Positions 47,860-59,017 of a stretch of DNA of 64,000 nt are shown here, one piece after another. Every line of letters starts with the position of its first letter. Positions within the stretch are counted from its first letter, which is position 1. The DNA is from Gaeumannomyces sp. JS-464. Lineage: Eukaryota; Ascomycota; Sordariomycetes; Magnaporthales; Magnaporthaceae. The position numbers and the translations under genes were made by a program. The stretch lies in assembly GCA_002197995.1 (NCBI GenBank), contig NGZR01000004.1, positions 3,844,001-3,908,000 of the forward strand, given 5' to 3'. Under the pieces are notes generated by a model that saw nothing but the letters and a program-made list of their open reading frames with translations, made no database searches and was not told the origin of the DNA.

Positions 47860-48292
47860 GGGCTGCATCTCGAGTCTTCCTTCATTTCCTTTAATTGCAT
47901 AACCTCTCCGTCGTCTACTGCAACTAATTAGCACATGGAAAAAACGGAATAATACAGGCATTTATAATGGTGTTCGACTGAGCAAAAGGTCGGACTTTTC
48001 TGATTCTAATTCTGGGGGAAGTATAACGTACCACAATTACTTGCTCACTTTGTGGCATTTCTTCTTTCTTTGTTAATACTAGAACTTGGGGTGTCGGAGG
48101 ATACTCGGATATTGATTTCTCATAAGGAAGGATGGGTGGCAACGAAGTTAAACCATGCTAGGGCTCGCCCATTGACATTGCTCTTATTATACACTGTACA
48201 TATATACCACTATAATGGCATCTGCCTTTTAGGTCTAGTTATATCTGGACACTGCCCAAATCAACCCACCTAGGTGGTCATATAAACCCTAA
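47860..48292. other. Intergenic, 3' ends of convergent genes
   Basis: This lies between the chitinase stop and the stop of the minus-strand gene. No gene or clear terminator motif is seen apart from AT-rich stretches. Confidence 0.5.
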
Positions 48293-48676
48293 TCAGGCCC
48301 CAACAACCCTGGCCAGCGCCGCAATCCAGTCCAGCACGGCGAAAAGGGCATCCAGCACCGTGATGCGATCCAGGCCCTTGCCCATGATCCATCGGTTGGT
48401 CCCGGCGCTGATGGTGAAGTTGAGCGCGGCCTGGGAGAAGTTGGCGAGGCCGAGCACGGCGAGGGCGGTGAAGTCGAGGGGCACGTCCGAGCCGCCGCCG
48501 TTGCCGAGGAGCCGCGAAGGCCTGAAGATGGCGTAGAGGCGCAGGAGGGCCAGCAGGGCCAGGGACGTGTTCATGCCACCGAAGTAGGCCATAATGTCGT
48601 GGTGCCAGCGGTCGCTGGCCGGGGAGGCGGCCACGATGGAGTCGTTGGCGTGGCGGCGCCGCGAGAGCTTGCGCAT
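48293..48676 (-). CDS. Small integral membrane protein, unknown function
   Basis: From the minus ATG at 48676 the frame gives 127 residues: a basic start (MRKLSRRRHAND), a soluble segment with DRWHHDIMAYFGGMNTS, then three hydrophobic segments (TSLALLALLRLYAI, FTALAVLGLANFSQAALNF, ITVLDALFAVLDWIAALARV) separated by short loops. GC-rich third positions support coding. The layout recalls small fungal membrane proteins with an N-terminal membrane segment; an upstream exon might be missing. The frame stays open upstream to 48727, but without ATG. I do not know the function. Confidence 0.55.
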   Translation of the reverse strand: MRKLSRRRHANDSIVAASPASDRWHHDIMAYFGGMNTSLALLALLRLYAIFRPSRLLGNGGGSDVPLDFTALAVLGLANFSQAALNFTISAGTNRWIMGKGLDRITVLDALFAVLDWIAALARVVGA

Positions 48677-49801
48677 TATCAGCGGCTGGCGGAAGCCGAA
48701 ATGGATGAATGCGCTAGATTTATCCACCCATGCTCGCCAGAACTTGTGTTATTTGCTGTAAAGATGGTCGAGTCTTATAAAAGACATTTATTTTGAGGAA
48801 ATTGGATGGGATTGTGGCCATCGCACTTTGTAAACCATAACTAGAAAAATGGAATCAGGTCAGCCATCGTCTTTCATGCTTTGGTCTTCCAAAAACGAGT
48901 TGACTCACGGCATTTCCTGCATAAAGGGCCTTGGTCAGGCCTGGACTGTTAAGAGCAGAGAGCATTTCGAGACAGCTTCAATTTGATTTGATTTAATTAG
49001 TCAATTAATTTGATATGCTGCTCCTTTGGGACCAACGTTGGTAGCATGGAATCCAGGAACGGCCAACTGGGTAATTATCTACAAAAACCCTGCCGCGGTA
49101 GATGTCACATGCTTTAAAGTTATAATGCTTACAGTAATTATTCGGCAGGTTGCAAAGCCGAGGTTGGAATCCCTCGAGTCCACACCACAGGATGTTGGGA
49201 AGGCAAGGCGCCAAGTAATTATGCAATTCACCCGGAAGGGAAGGCAATCAATCCTTTGCTGACCAGCGTCGGGTGACTTCCATCTTATGGCTGGCATACT
49301 CTGTAAAGTCGGCGATATCAGGCGGGGATTCGGGTTTGTCCAACACGCCGAAGGATGCCAGTTCTCTGTGCAGTCTGGTGGCGTTCTCTAATTAATTAAT
49401 CCACGTGAACCCTCCACTCAACTCCCGTCCTTGACGAACCCGCCTTGCAGCCTGCCCTCCACACTTTAGTGCCTGTCGGAGGCGCCGTGCCTCGTGCATT
49501 AGCATAACCGCGGGTGAGAGTCCATGGCGTTCTTGGCGTCAAAAGACCCGTGAGCTTGGCAAACCAAGGCATCCTCAGCCGCACCCATCCTCAGACACCC
49601 CTCGCTCTCAGCTCGCTAACGCCATGCCGTTTCGGTCCATTGCACGTGTGACGGGCCTCCAAGCCGGTTCAAGAAAACCAAGCATGCGGTCTCATGATGG
49701 AGGCAAAAAAAGAAAGTCCCCTCTTCCTCAATCCAACTTCTGGTGCCCTGGCTTCGAGGTCCTAGGTTCCAGAGTCCACCGTCCAGACACCAGAGCTCAC
49801 G
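48677..49801. other. Non-coding stretch, no gene recognised
   Basis: Short open stretches occur on both strands without recognisable domains or splice patterns. The last 100 bases before 49802 could be the leader of the HET fragment (cagacaccagagctcacgatg). Confidence 0.45.
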
Positions 49802-50308
49802 ATGTCGGTATTCAAGGCAGTCAAGGAGATCAGGGACATGCGGAAAGAGATGAAGAAGAGCATCGCCGACGGCACCTTCGGCCTCATGGAGTCGCCCTTT
49901 GATCGCCCCGCCTCGGTGCCCTCGGCCTCGGAACTCTGCAGCGACACGACGAACCCATACATCGACCTTATGATGCCCGGCTACCGAAGGACCCTCAAAG
50001 AGGCCCCCTTCGACTGGGACGCCGACCCGACCGTGTCCTCGGCGCCGCTTCCCTACACCCCGCTCAGCGCCGCGGACGCCCAGATCCGCATCCTGACGGT
50101 GCTCCCGGCCGACCGCGACGGCGGCGGCGGCGACGAAAGCGCCCCAATCCGCTGCGCTCTCGAAACAGTATCGCTGGTCGGTGCTGTCCCCGTAGCTGGC
50201 TACGATGCGCTTTCCAAGTTCAGCGACGCGAGCTTCACTGAGGGATCGTACCTGGCACCAAGAAATCGGTCTTACCTGCAGCTTCTCGGAGCAGAACACG
50301 ATAGCTGA
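49802..50308 (+). pseudogene. HET-domain protein, N-terminal fragment
   Basis: The 168-codon frame starts MSVFKAVKEIRDMRKEMKKS and reaches a segment typical of the start of fungal heterokaryon-incompatibility (HET) domains: PYTPLSAADAQIRILTVLPA, then APIRCALETVSL and YDALS near 50215. In complete HET proteins YDALS continues as YVWG and a domain of about 150 residues. Here the homology stops and the frame ends 30 codons later. It is a truncated remnant of a gene whose family triggers cell death on fusion of unlike strains. Confidence 0.72.
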
Positions 50309-50472
50309 GGAAGCTTTTATCAAGTGTTGCCTGTTTGGATTTTTTATTTTTATTTATTTATATTTTTTTGTCTACTTCGGCCCGACTTTCAGAATCTGAT
50401 CTTGTGAGCGATACTCCTGAACAACGCACATCAGTCCCCTAGGCTTAAAATTCGCCTAAATGGTTTGCAGGT

Positions 50473-50613
50473 ACGGGGGCTGGCTCTACGTGCGAGTATT
50501 GTCGCCAAACGTTTCGCCGCTTGGACAAGCACCATTCCGCAAAGTGCCGGGTCCAACACACGAACCAGGACGGCGGCGGCTTTAACCCAAATCACAGCAA
50601 TAGCGCCGAGTGA
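50473..50613 (+). pseudogene. Possible zinc-finger exon fragment
   Basis: A short frame following an acceptor-like tttgcag reads STCEYCRQTFRRLDKHHSAK and then C, a C2HC or C2H2-like finger, and ends at TGA 50611. It could be the second exon of a small gene or a gene fragment. No start or neighbouring exon is evident. Weak. Confidence 0.3.
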
Positions 50614-53035
50614 GGCCCTGACTTTTTGGCTTGGCGGCCGGCGAGGAGAGTGCCGTGGCGAGTCCTTGGTCTGCATACTGGGTGCCGCTTTGCAGTATAG
50701 ATTGATGTTTTCTTGGGCACATTTGCGGGGGAGGAGGATCTTGAAAATTGAATACCCTCGCTTTCTTTCTTTCTCTTCTTCTATTTCCGTTCTATCTTCC
50801 TTCCGCGGGCGTTGGGAATGACTGTTCCTCGTATCTAACATTGATAGTCTATCCCGAGCCCTTTGAGCCTTGACGAATGCCTCTACTGTATGTCCAGGCC
50901 CCCTCGTCACTGACAGAGCGAGAGCTAACCACTGCCAGGACCTTTCTCACAGGGAAGTTGGAATCAGATGCGTGTTGTCGTTGTTGTTATTGCTGATGCT
51001 GCTGCAGAGGTGGGTTGCTGCTCCTGGTGGGCATGGCCTCCCCCAGCCACCTATTCGGGCCCGCCGCTGGCAGCAGCCCCGAAATGGTGGTGTGATGCCG
51101 GCGAGTGGTAGTGATCCCCGTTGATGGTTGGGGACGTCGACGTCGATGTAAAGCGGCCGGAGGAATTATGGGGCAAGCGAGGCGCAAATCCCCTCTGCGA
51201 CATCGCTTCCTATTCCCCGTCGCTTTATTTGCGACCTCGAGCCCACCTCGAGGGAACTGCAGGTCTACCCGGCCGAGTAGCATCAGGGTTGACACGTGAA
51301 CATGCATGCTGCCACCATATCCTAGGTCCTAGGCACTCGGAATTCCATGTGTGACATGGAACCTGGAAGCCGTGACGTGAGCCCGTGCTAGGTATGCAGG
51401 AGCACGGGAGCTCCACGCGAGGTGATAGCGTGCCGTGCGCTTGCAGACATCGCTTCAGCCCTGCGGTTCGAACCGGCGGTTCTTGGTTCGCACCACGTAC
51501 ACCCTGAAAAGTTTACTGTCAATATTCGTCCAGTTAACCCGGGCGCCTGAAAGAAACCAACGAAACGGCGACAACATGGATGCTCCAATGCTATCCGGCT
51601 TCGCCGTCACTGCTGCGCTCCAGTACTTTTGGATGTGTCGCGGCCATACCTAAATTTGAGCGCAGTTAATGGGCGGCAACCAGGGTCGGTGCGCCCCTGT
51701 TACATCGGCTAAAGTAATTTATCCAAGTTCACACCACCGCCCTCTTCCCGACCGCAGTCCTCCCTTCGTTGTCGCCGTTGCCTCGAAGGAGAGGGCGAGG
51801 CTCGTGCCGAGTCCCTGCGCCTCTGCCCACGACTTGTCCAGTTGCCTTCGCCGCCGCCACCTCCTTCCCCGCTTTCGGTCGATTGCGTCACGTCACGCCC
51901 AGGATGTTGCCGATGGCCTATTACTTCGCCGCCCTCGGCCGCATCCCCTTGCTCCCGGTCCGCCGCCAGACCATATTTTCCGGGATTTGCCCCCGCGATC
52001 TGGCCGACGACGTCTCTCATCCCCCGCTCGCCGCCCGAAGATCTTCACCGTCCCCGCCATCGCCACCTTAGGGCCGCCCTTGGCCACAACCGAGCGCCTA
52101 CACCCCAAGTCCTCCGCCCTTATCGCCGTATACGACGCCGCCGACCGCCGCCTCCAACGCATAAACGCCATCCGCTTCGCTGGGAGCTGGGCATGGGGAA
52201 GCAGGCAAGGGGAAGCAGACAGGGGGAATCAGGCAGGGGGAAGCACGATCCCCACCACGAATAATCAAAGCGGCGGATTCGACGCCCTGGAGGCACCATT
52301 CCGCCCCGAACACCCCATGGTGGTCGAAATTTACCACCTCGTTATGATTACCCTTCTCGACCATGCCCTTCTCGGCCATGCCCTCTCCAACCTCCTACCC
52401 GCCCCAAAGTCCCCGTTTAACATCTGGACTTACGACGATGTTGGCCTTTGCCCCCGCATACCCTGGTTAGGATGCATCAGTCCGCGACCGGCCTCCAGGA
52501 GCTACCCAAACTCCAAATCATCGTCCTGCCGCTTCGCCGAACTTTTCGCCCGCCTCCACAGCCCCGGCGCCACCAGCGGTCAATCGACGATTGGATTGGC
52601 GACCGCGCCAGGTAGCCCCGGATCGAAGGCTTCGCCCTCCACCTTACTGGCCTTATCCCTGCACAAAGAACACCTAGCTTTCCCCAGCCGAGGCTGGCTT
52701 TTCCATTGTCCGAAGGCACCAGCTTTGCGCAGCCAGACATGTCGTCGCCCATCTTCGGCCTTTCCAACCGCCTCCTCGCTTAGCCCGGCCACGAAATCGT
52801 CTTTACCACACAAGACAACTTTCATCCCATACTCCCCTTTTTTAACCCCTTTCTTAACCACACCGCCTCGCCGAGACATCCTCACACGACGACACCCCCC
52901 TCTAAGTCCGTTTATGCGGCGCCGGCAACACCAAAAACAGGGACAGCATTACGTGCGATGGCTCCTGACACAGCACCACTTATTACACTGATAACTTCCG
53001 CCAAACGTTCCATACCATAGCCTCGGCCAATGCTG
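50614..53035. other. GC-rich region without a convincing gene
   Basis: Long open frames on several strands (the longest 51669-52991, plus) have Pro/Arg/Ser-rich translations and no domain. A purine-rich tandem repeat (ggggaagcaggca units, about four copies) lies at 52195-52246. Parts of 52600-53000 may belong to the decayed NLR gene that follows, but I see no NACHT/NB-ARC motifs. Confidence 0.45.
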
Positions 53036-53604
53036 ACACCTAAGCAGGAAGCCGGTTCGACGCCAGACCTCCACGATTTGGTCAGAGACGCTACGCGCTT
53101 TTGCCGCGACAGCTTCAGCGTCGTGGCGAAACACCCACTCCAGGTTTATCTTTCCCCCTTGGTTTTCGAACCCGAATCTAGCGCCGTTAGAAGGCAGTTC
53201 ATCGATATCTTATCCGACAGCCCGTTCGGGTAGTCCGGCCCGAAGACCAGGGACAGGTCAGAATTGCATTCAAAGATTCCGTGTTCTGAGATGCCTCTGC
53301 CTTTTCCCCGGATAGCAAGCTCTTGGTCGTGGGGGGCCGGGAAGGGGTCAACATATTGGACCCAATGACTGGAATGTCCTTGCTGAAGTTGCCGGAGTCT
53401 CGCACTCGAACCGTCCTCGCTTTCTCGGGCGACGATCTCCTGGCTGCTTCGGATACGAACGACAATACCTTGAAGATATGGGATGCTAGCTCTGAGGCAG
53501 TATTGGCCACATGCTGCGGCCAAGTCGAGCGAGAACTACCCAGCTGTGTGGCCTTCTCCCGCGTCAGACGTACCTTGGCCACCTCCTATCGAAAAAAAAA
53601 GGAA
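53036..53604 (+). pseudogene. STAND/NLR remnant: linker and WD40 repeats
   Basis: The frame at 53030-53233 reads LHDLVRDATRFCRDSFSVVA then KHPLQVYLSPLVFEPESSAV, the linker found between the nucleotide-binding module and the WD40 propeller in fungal HET-E/NLR proteins (compare LQVYxSALVFxP). Next, in another frame, come WD40 blades: ASAFSPDSKLLVVGGREGVN and then ILDPMTG, and DNTLKIWDASSEAVLATC. A TGA and frame changes separate the pieces. It stops at a homopolymer run (53591-53633). The upstream effector and NTPase domains are not recognisable. Confidence 0.7.
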
Positions 53605-53633
53605 GGGGGGGGGGGGGGGGGGGGGGGGGGGGG
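53591..53633. repeat. A9-GGAA-G29 homopolymer run
   Basis: Nine A followed by GGAA and an uninterrupted run of 29 G. Such runs are rare in fungal genomes and often reflect a sequencing or assembly problem. It interrupts the NLR remnant. Confidence 0.9.
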
Positions 53634-53972
53634 AGTTGTTGAAGGGATGGCAGACGGAGCCATACTAAGGCTGTAGGGAAAACATCAAGTGGCGAAGTGT
53701 AACCATTTCTTGTGTTGTGGCCCTGTTAGATCTATCTTTCTTTGGTTCTTGTAGGTAGTATAGCAAGGCGTTTGTCCTTCTGGCAATTCCAGTCCGGAGC
53801 TAGGGTATCTTAAACACCAGAAGCACAACAGGGAAAGAAAACGAGTGCATATGCTTCGAAACGAAGGATTATGGAGCAAAGTAAGTGTCGAGGGCACGAT
53901 CTGAACTGCTGGCGCATTGTGAGCATAGCCTACGCTGCCACAGAGATACAAGCAGCTACCGGGTCCCCTCAA
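53634..53972. other. Intergenic spacer
   Basis: No gene is seen between the NLR remnant and the transporter exon. It probably contains the 3' untranslated sequence of the minus-strand transporter. Confidence 0.45.
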
Positions 53973-54300
53973 TCACCGCATGACGCGGACGTCCCAGCCG
54001 GCCTTGGCGGCCACCTCATTTTCCGCTGGCGTGGCGTCGCCCGGCGTGGCCACATAGCGACGGGATCCTGCGCGTGGATCGCCCTGGACGGTGGTGCTTC
54101 TTTCCGCTGCGTCCGAGACGATGAACTTGAACGTGTTGACGAGCATCTTGCGGCCCTCCCAGATGGGGAACAGCCCGACAGCGCCGAGCGAGCCGAAGAT
54201 CCATATGATGCCGACGGTGACCCAGCCGGTGAAGAAGGGCTTGGAGAAGACGTAGCCGGAGCCGTACATGGGCATGGGCCAGAGGACGAGGAAGGCGAGG
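53973..54300 (-). pseudogene. Urea/H+ symporter (Dur3-like), last exon only
   Basis: On the minus strand an acceptor (ccccccaaacag, 54301 side) opens an exon reading SLAFLVLWPMPMYGSGYVFS, then KPFFTGWVTVGIIWIFGSLG and AVGLFPIWEGRKMLVNTFKF. This is the last two membrane segments and the WEGR signature of fungal urea transporters (sodium/solute symporter family). The stop is at 53973. Upstream on the minus strand the rest of the transporter (about 600 residues) is not recognisable within 2 kb, so it is probably a fragment. Confidence 0.68.
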
Positions 54301-56696
54301 CTGTTTGGGGGGTTGGAGGGTGGGGGTCAGTTGGGTGGACTAGGAGGCGCGGCGAGACTGTGGATGAGCACAACCTCGTTGACGGACACGTCCTCTAACG
54401 AGATATCGATGTCGATGTTGGCATCGATATCCTTTCCCCCCTCCTTGTTCCCCTCCTCGGTCACCTGCTTGTCACCCTCCTTCCCCCCTTCCTTCTCCTT
54501 TTCCCTATCCGTAATACACGCAAACGCAGGCACCTTTAACCCCAAGATTCCCTCCAGGCGCGCAAAAGCAGCAGCCTTCTCAATTCCCGCCCTAGCCCCC
54601 TCCGGCACGATGGCGCGCCCACCGCCACCAACTTCCAGCAACTCGTCCCCTCGCGCGAGCAGAGCTTCAGGGATGCCGCCCGTATTGAAGTTGCGCACCT
54701 CGGTCGCATCCTCACGCCCCAGTTCCAACAGGGCCCTCTTTTTGCGCGCCGAACCGCCTCTGCTCTTGTTTGTAGTTGCCGTGGATCCCGTAGGAGAAAA
54801 TCCCGTGTAAGGACGAAGGAGGGGCCGCCGTAAAGGATACCGCCTCCTCGCCGATGCGGAGCAGACGATACGCCTATAGCGGGCGGGGTGTGTCGTTTGC
54901 GTCTAGCGGCGGTTGCGGCAGGAACAGCAAGCCATCAGCTTCGGCAGCAGTATCGTCAATGCCGGCGCGCAACGGCGTGTGTACGGCGCCTTCCGGCGCT
55001 TTTCAGATAGTGTGGTGTCCATTGAAATTTGTGATTCGGGCGGCGTAATAATGTCCGTTGTCGTTGTTTCGACTCGCCCACGCTTCTGCCCGCGTTTTCG
55101 GGTCCGAATGCGCCGTCAGTGACTTTGGCGAGCGTAGTTAACAATGCGCTTATGGGGGGTATGGAGGATTGAGGGCATGAAGAACTGTCGTTTGTCATGT
55201 GTCCAGTCGAGTTGCTTTGGGCTGGAACAGTTGGAAGGTGTGGTGCTGCGGCTGAGGAAGAGGAGTGATTGATGCGGGGTGCTTTGTTTTGTTTTCGTTG
55301 ATGTGGTGACGATTGAATGTGTGGCCTCAGGCAGCGAACCAAGCTTGCCAAGGCTGGGAGAGATGTGCCTACAATTACGTCAGCATTTCCACTAGCCCCA
55401 TCTCAACCCCATGACAGTAAGACACTTGCGTTTTTTCAGCTGCTCCTGTCTCTTCAAAAAAGTGTCCCATCACTCAAACTGGGGTGGCAAGATCGGGCAA
55501 CCTGGCAATCCATTGCATCAGGCGGTGATGAAAGGGAGCAACAAACAGCAGCTGCATGTCTAACGCTAGAGCTTCGGGGAGTGGGTCGGGTTGGCGGGGT
55601 TGCTCCTTACGGCCGCGACCGCCGTGAACGCACCCAGACGCCCGTTGGTCGAGTCGTGCGGGTGGTCAGCCCAGAAGATCGTCCTGCCCCCGACGAAGCT
55701 GCTTCTGGCTCTTCTTCAGCCTTCCACAGACCTTGCGAGCCGCTTTTGGCTTCCTCTACGAAGACCAGGTTATTTATACGGGTTGCAAGGATCTAAATAG
55801 ACTCTGTAGTGGGGCAGCTAGACAGAAAGGCTTGGATACGAAATACCAAGAGAATCAACAGCGCCGCTTCTGGCCCTTTTATAAAACCACTTCAGGCTTT
55901 TTGGGCAAATCGTCTTCTCCAGATGCGAGTGGTTGAAAAAAAGAGAACGAAAACTTGGACCTTTGGCGCCAAGAGGTCTCACTCGACGAGTTACGAAAAA
56001 AGGTCAGCCAGAAAGTGAAACAACCGCACGACTCGGATCTTGCGTCCTTGCTTGACGGGCGGCGGTGGGGAAAACTGGGGTCGACGTACCCAATGGAATC
56101 TCAAACCCCACCTTCGCCTTCCTGACACGGGGATTATTCTGGTTCGGGTTTCGGCCGACAGCCAGAAACGGCTCCATTGAGAGCCAGAAACGTATTTACT
56201 TAGAGCTGGAAATGGAAAGGGCAGGTAGTGGATAGCGCTTACAGGCTCACTGGTCCTGGCAAGGATGGACAGGGACGGCAGTCGGGAATGCTCGCCGGTC
56301 TACAGGTACTAATGTCTATCCAGCCTGTCGGTCGGCCGAGCATCGGCACAATTGGCCAAGAAAGAATCGAATACTCCAGTTGACGAGCTTGTTCCGAAAG
56401 ACGACTCCGGGATTCGGGGACCTTGAAGGCTTGGTGTGGCTGCCCGCTTGGCTGGCCCGGTGGTCGACCGCCGGCCCAAGCCCCCCTGGTCGTTTGTCTA
56501 GCTCGCAGCTTATTGGCTAGTCCCGCCCTTGAACGTACTATTGCCTTTTGGGCAAGGACCCGTTCTTGGTTGCCGTAGCGGGGTCGTCAGTGCGGGGGCC
56601 CCACGTATCCAACCATCACGCCCTCTCCAAAACACAACAGAAAACACTCCGATTCTCGAACTTCACCTCGACGACAGCCACCCATTCTCTCCCACC

Positions 56697-56698
<2 letters not shown>
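54301..56698. other. Region with open frames of uncertain status
   Basis: A minus-strand open stretch (54327-54728) starts MELGREDATEVRNFNTGGIP and ends in a Lys/Glu/Asp-rich tail. It may be an upstream exon of the transporter remnant or an unrelated protein. Open frames at 54956-55351 (minus) and 55317-55796 (plus) lack recognisable domains. No RNA gene is seen. Confidence 0.4.

Positions 56699-56758
<60 letters not shown>
56699..56758. repeat. (AG)30 microsatellite
   Basis: A perfect AG dinucleotide run of 60 bp. It generates Arg-Glu repeats in the overlapping plus-strand frames, which are therefore not evidence of a gene. Confidence 0.95.
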
Positions 56759-56760
<2 letters not shown>

Positions 56761-57842
56761 GGCAGCATCAATGTCAACACAGCCGGCACTTAGTCCGCCA
56801 TCGATGCCGCAAACTGTACTGAGCACCATCTTGATCCATTGCCCGGCGTACCCCGACCCGGCGCCCAACCTGTTGGAGCTCAGCGCGGCAGACGGCGGGC
56901 GCTTCAATGGCATCGACATCGACATCGCCGGCGTGGCCTGTTCTATTATCTCCGGCGTCGCCTGGCCCGATGAGGGCTATTTCGCAACAAGAGGACAATC
57001 CCTAGCAACAACCAAGGCCAATTGCCATCGGTAGCCTTCGATCGTATTGACAGGCCTGCGGATGGGGTCCTGCCACAAGACATTTACTACTGGTGCCGGA
57101 AGGACAGCAAGGACGTCGCGTTCTGTTTGTAGCCCTCTTCCGGCCCGTTTGCACGTTTGAATCGGTGCTAAGTAGCAACCACGACGACCGTGCAGACAAG
57201 TATCCCGTCGTACCCTTCCTTCCAGCCCTGGTCTGTTGACGAGTCAGGGCAACGCTTGGCTCATGTTCAAGGTTGGGGCCGGGGTGATCCCAGGGGCTAG
57301 CCGCTGGCGAGGCAAGTGGTAAGCTTTCGAGTGCACTTTGAGCGACCTGCAGCGCGTCAAGGCTCTCGCAGACGGATGTCGTACACGCGGGACACGGCCG
57401 GAGCGCAATACCCGCACTCTTTCCCGCATTGGCTTGGCGGGCAGTCATTGGTAGTGCGGTCAAGAGCAATGGCACCGCCCCAGAGCTCAGCCCGTCCTTG
57501 GCGCAGATCCGATCGTGCGTACTGCGTCGGCGCTGGATGGTGCGCCTGGTGGTGCTGCGCTTCAGAGCTTTACCTCCAAAGTCCGCCTGCAGGCTGCCTT
57601 CCTCAGAGCACGAGCGATCGACCTTGGGGTTCTGCCCGGCCACCTGCGAGGCTCCAAATGCGGGGTCCGGCAGTCCCTCGAATCCCTCCCTCGTTGTGAC
57701 CTTCCTCCCATCAAGGTTTCCAGACCCCATTTGGCCGCCTAACGGCGACGCTCCACGCAGCGTTTTGCTCCCAATTATCCGAATATCGCGCCGCCCGCCC
57801 GCTCAGTAGGGGCGGGCGCGCGCAAGTGACCCCATCGCCACA
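56759..57842. other. No recognised gene
   Basis: A 242-codon open frame on the minus strand (57002-57730) and several plus-strand frames overlap here. None shows a domain, and the composition fits chance openness of GC-rich sequence. Confidence 0.4.
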
Positions 57843-58004
57843 ATGGCCGACCCATTCTCAATTGCCGCGTCGGCGATCAGTTTCGCCGCCATCGCCGCGC
57901 ACTCATCCAGGGTTCTCGTTCACCTGTGCAGCGGGATCAAGAACGCACCCGACCTTGTCCTGGCCCTCTCCAACGAGGTCAGTGAAGCGGCACTGTATAC
58001 GTAG
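57843..58004 (+). pseudogene. Fungal STAND N-terminal domain, truncated
   Basis: ATG 57843 starts MADPFSIAASAISFAAIAAH, followed by CSGIKNAPDLVLALSNEV. This is the very characteristic start of the fungal N-terminal domain of STAND/NLR and ankyrin proteins, which begin MxDPxSIAASAxS and reach xALxNEV. After VSEAALYT the frame ends in TAG (58002). Complete domains run for over 100 residues, so only the first third is left. The next recognisable gene is on the opposite strand. Confidence 0.72.
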
Positions 58005-58309
58005 TCTCACGGGGTGGTGCTCGACGGTGGAATTCTGTGGCGTCCGAGTGGGACTGTAATTAATCACTGCCTTCACTTACAACAAAGCTGTATGGGAGCC
58101 GGGCAATCATCGGTTGTAGTATTGAGTTTGAAGTTTGTATGTTTTGAGGGAGCTTTGGATATATGAAATGAAGGAAATGCTGCACTGAAGAAGGAAGCAT
58201 TTATCAGATGTAAACCTACGCAAAAGAATACCCATTTCGTCCCTAAAGTTTTAAGCTTGTCAACCACCAACTTTTGCAGCTTCTAGCGAGATGAACCTGC
58301 GATACCAAG
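58005..58309. other. Spacer between STAND fragment and deaminase-like gene
   Basis: About 300 bp, more AT-rich than its surroundings. No gene is seen. Confidence 0.45.
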
Positions 58310-59017
58310 CTATGTTAGCCGATATGAACGACAATCTGACTCAAGACAATGATAAAACAGCTTGATTTCCACCTCGAATTTCTTGTTGACGAGGCCAACA
58401 AAACTCCTGCAGTCGCGGCACACCGGCTGGCTCACTAGGATGATGGCCTTTTTTAGTCGGACAGAAGGCTCGACTTTGGCGAGCTTTGCAAGCCTCTGCC
58501 GCAGCGACTAGTTATCGGCTAGGTTCAAGCGAGACATGCCCTCGGAAAGATCGTCCGAATCACGCTGTTCCTCGGGCAGGAACCGATGGCGGCTGACAAG
58601 ATACGCGACCAGCTGCTTTTCTGCGTGGCAGGCGTAGTATTTCCCAGGCTCGCCATCGTCGTGTTGACTATGAAGGAGGTAGTGCCCGATGATTCTGGCC
58701 AAGTTGAGCACCTCGTTCGTGTACTCTCCCCCGTTGATTATACAAACACCATCCGTCCTCGCCAACGCCCCGGGCTTCCAGCCGCTGCAGGCAGCAATCG
58801 GTGGGAAGCCCCCATCCCGCCATAGGACGGCAACTGTCTTGTATACGGTGCGAATGTCAAAGTAGGCGAAGAACGAGAGCGACAGTTGCTGTTCGGATGG
58901 TTTGGCGAATGCAAAGCCACTGAGGCTGGGCGGATTCCAGCGCTTATAACTCTCGTTGCCGCCGGCCCCGCGCGACAGCCCATGGTTCGCAAAGGCATCG
59001 TCGCTCGTACGGGGCCA
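58310..59017 (-). pseudogene. Fungal deaminase-like protein with an in-frame TAG
   Basis: The minus frame is open from 59017 (after TAA) to 58511 and reads SLSGFAFAKPSEQQLSLSFF, then EYTNEVLNLARIIGHYLLHS, and GKYYACHAEKQLVAYLVSRH, where HAE is the zinc and proton-shuttle motif of cytidine-deaminase-fold enzymes. After TAG at 58508-58510 the same frame continues for 65 codons with AIILVSQPVCRDCRSFVGLV, whose CxxC supplies the other zinc ligands, and ends at 58310. So one nonsense codon separates the two halves of the active site. I recognise the fold, not the substrate. The 5' part may lie in 59018-59692 in other frames. Confidence 0.68.

Noticed and set aside
51669..52991. 440-codon open frame on the plus strand
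   Set aside because: Pro/Arg/Ser-rich translation, overlapping long frames on both strands, no domain; expected for GC-rich pyrimidine-biased DNA without a gene.
56529..56822. Open frames with a long Arg-Glu repeat
   Set aside because: Produced by the (AG)30 microsatellite.
57002..57730. 242-codon open frame on the minus strand
   Set aside because: No motif, no splice context, competing frames on the other strand. I could not exclude a gene but cannot support one.
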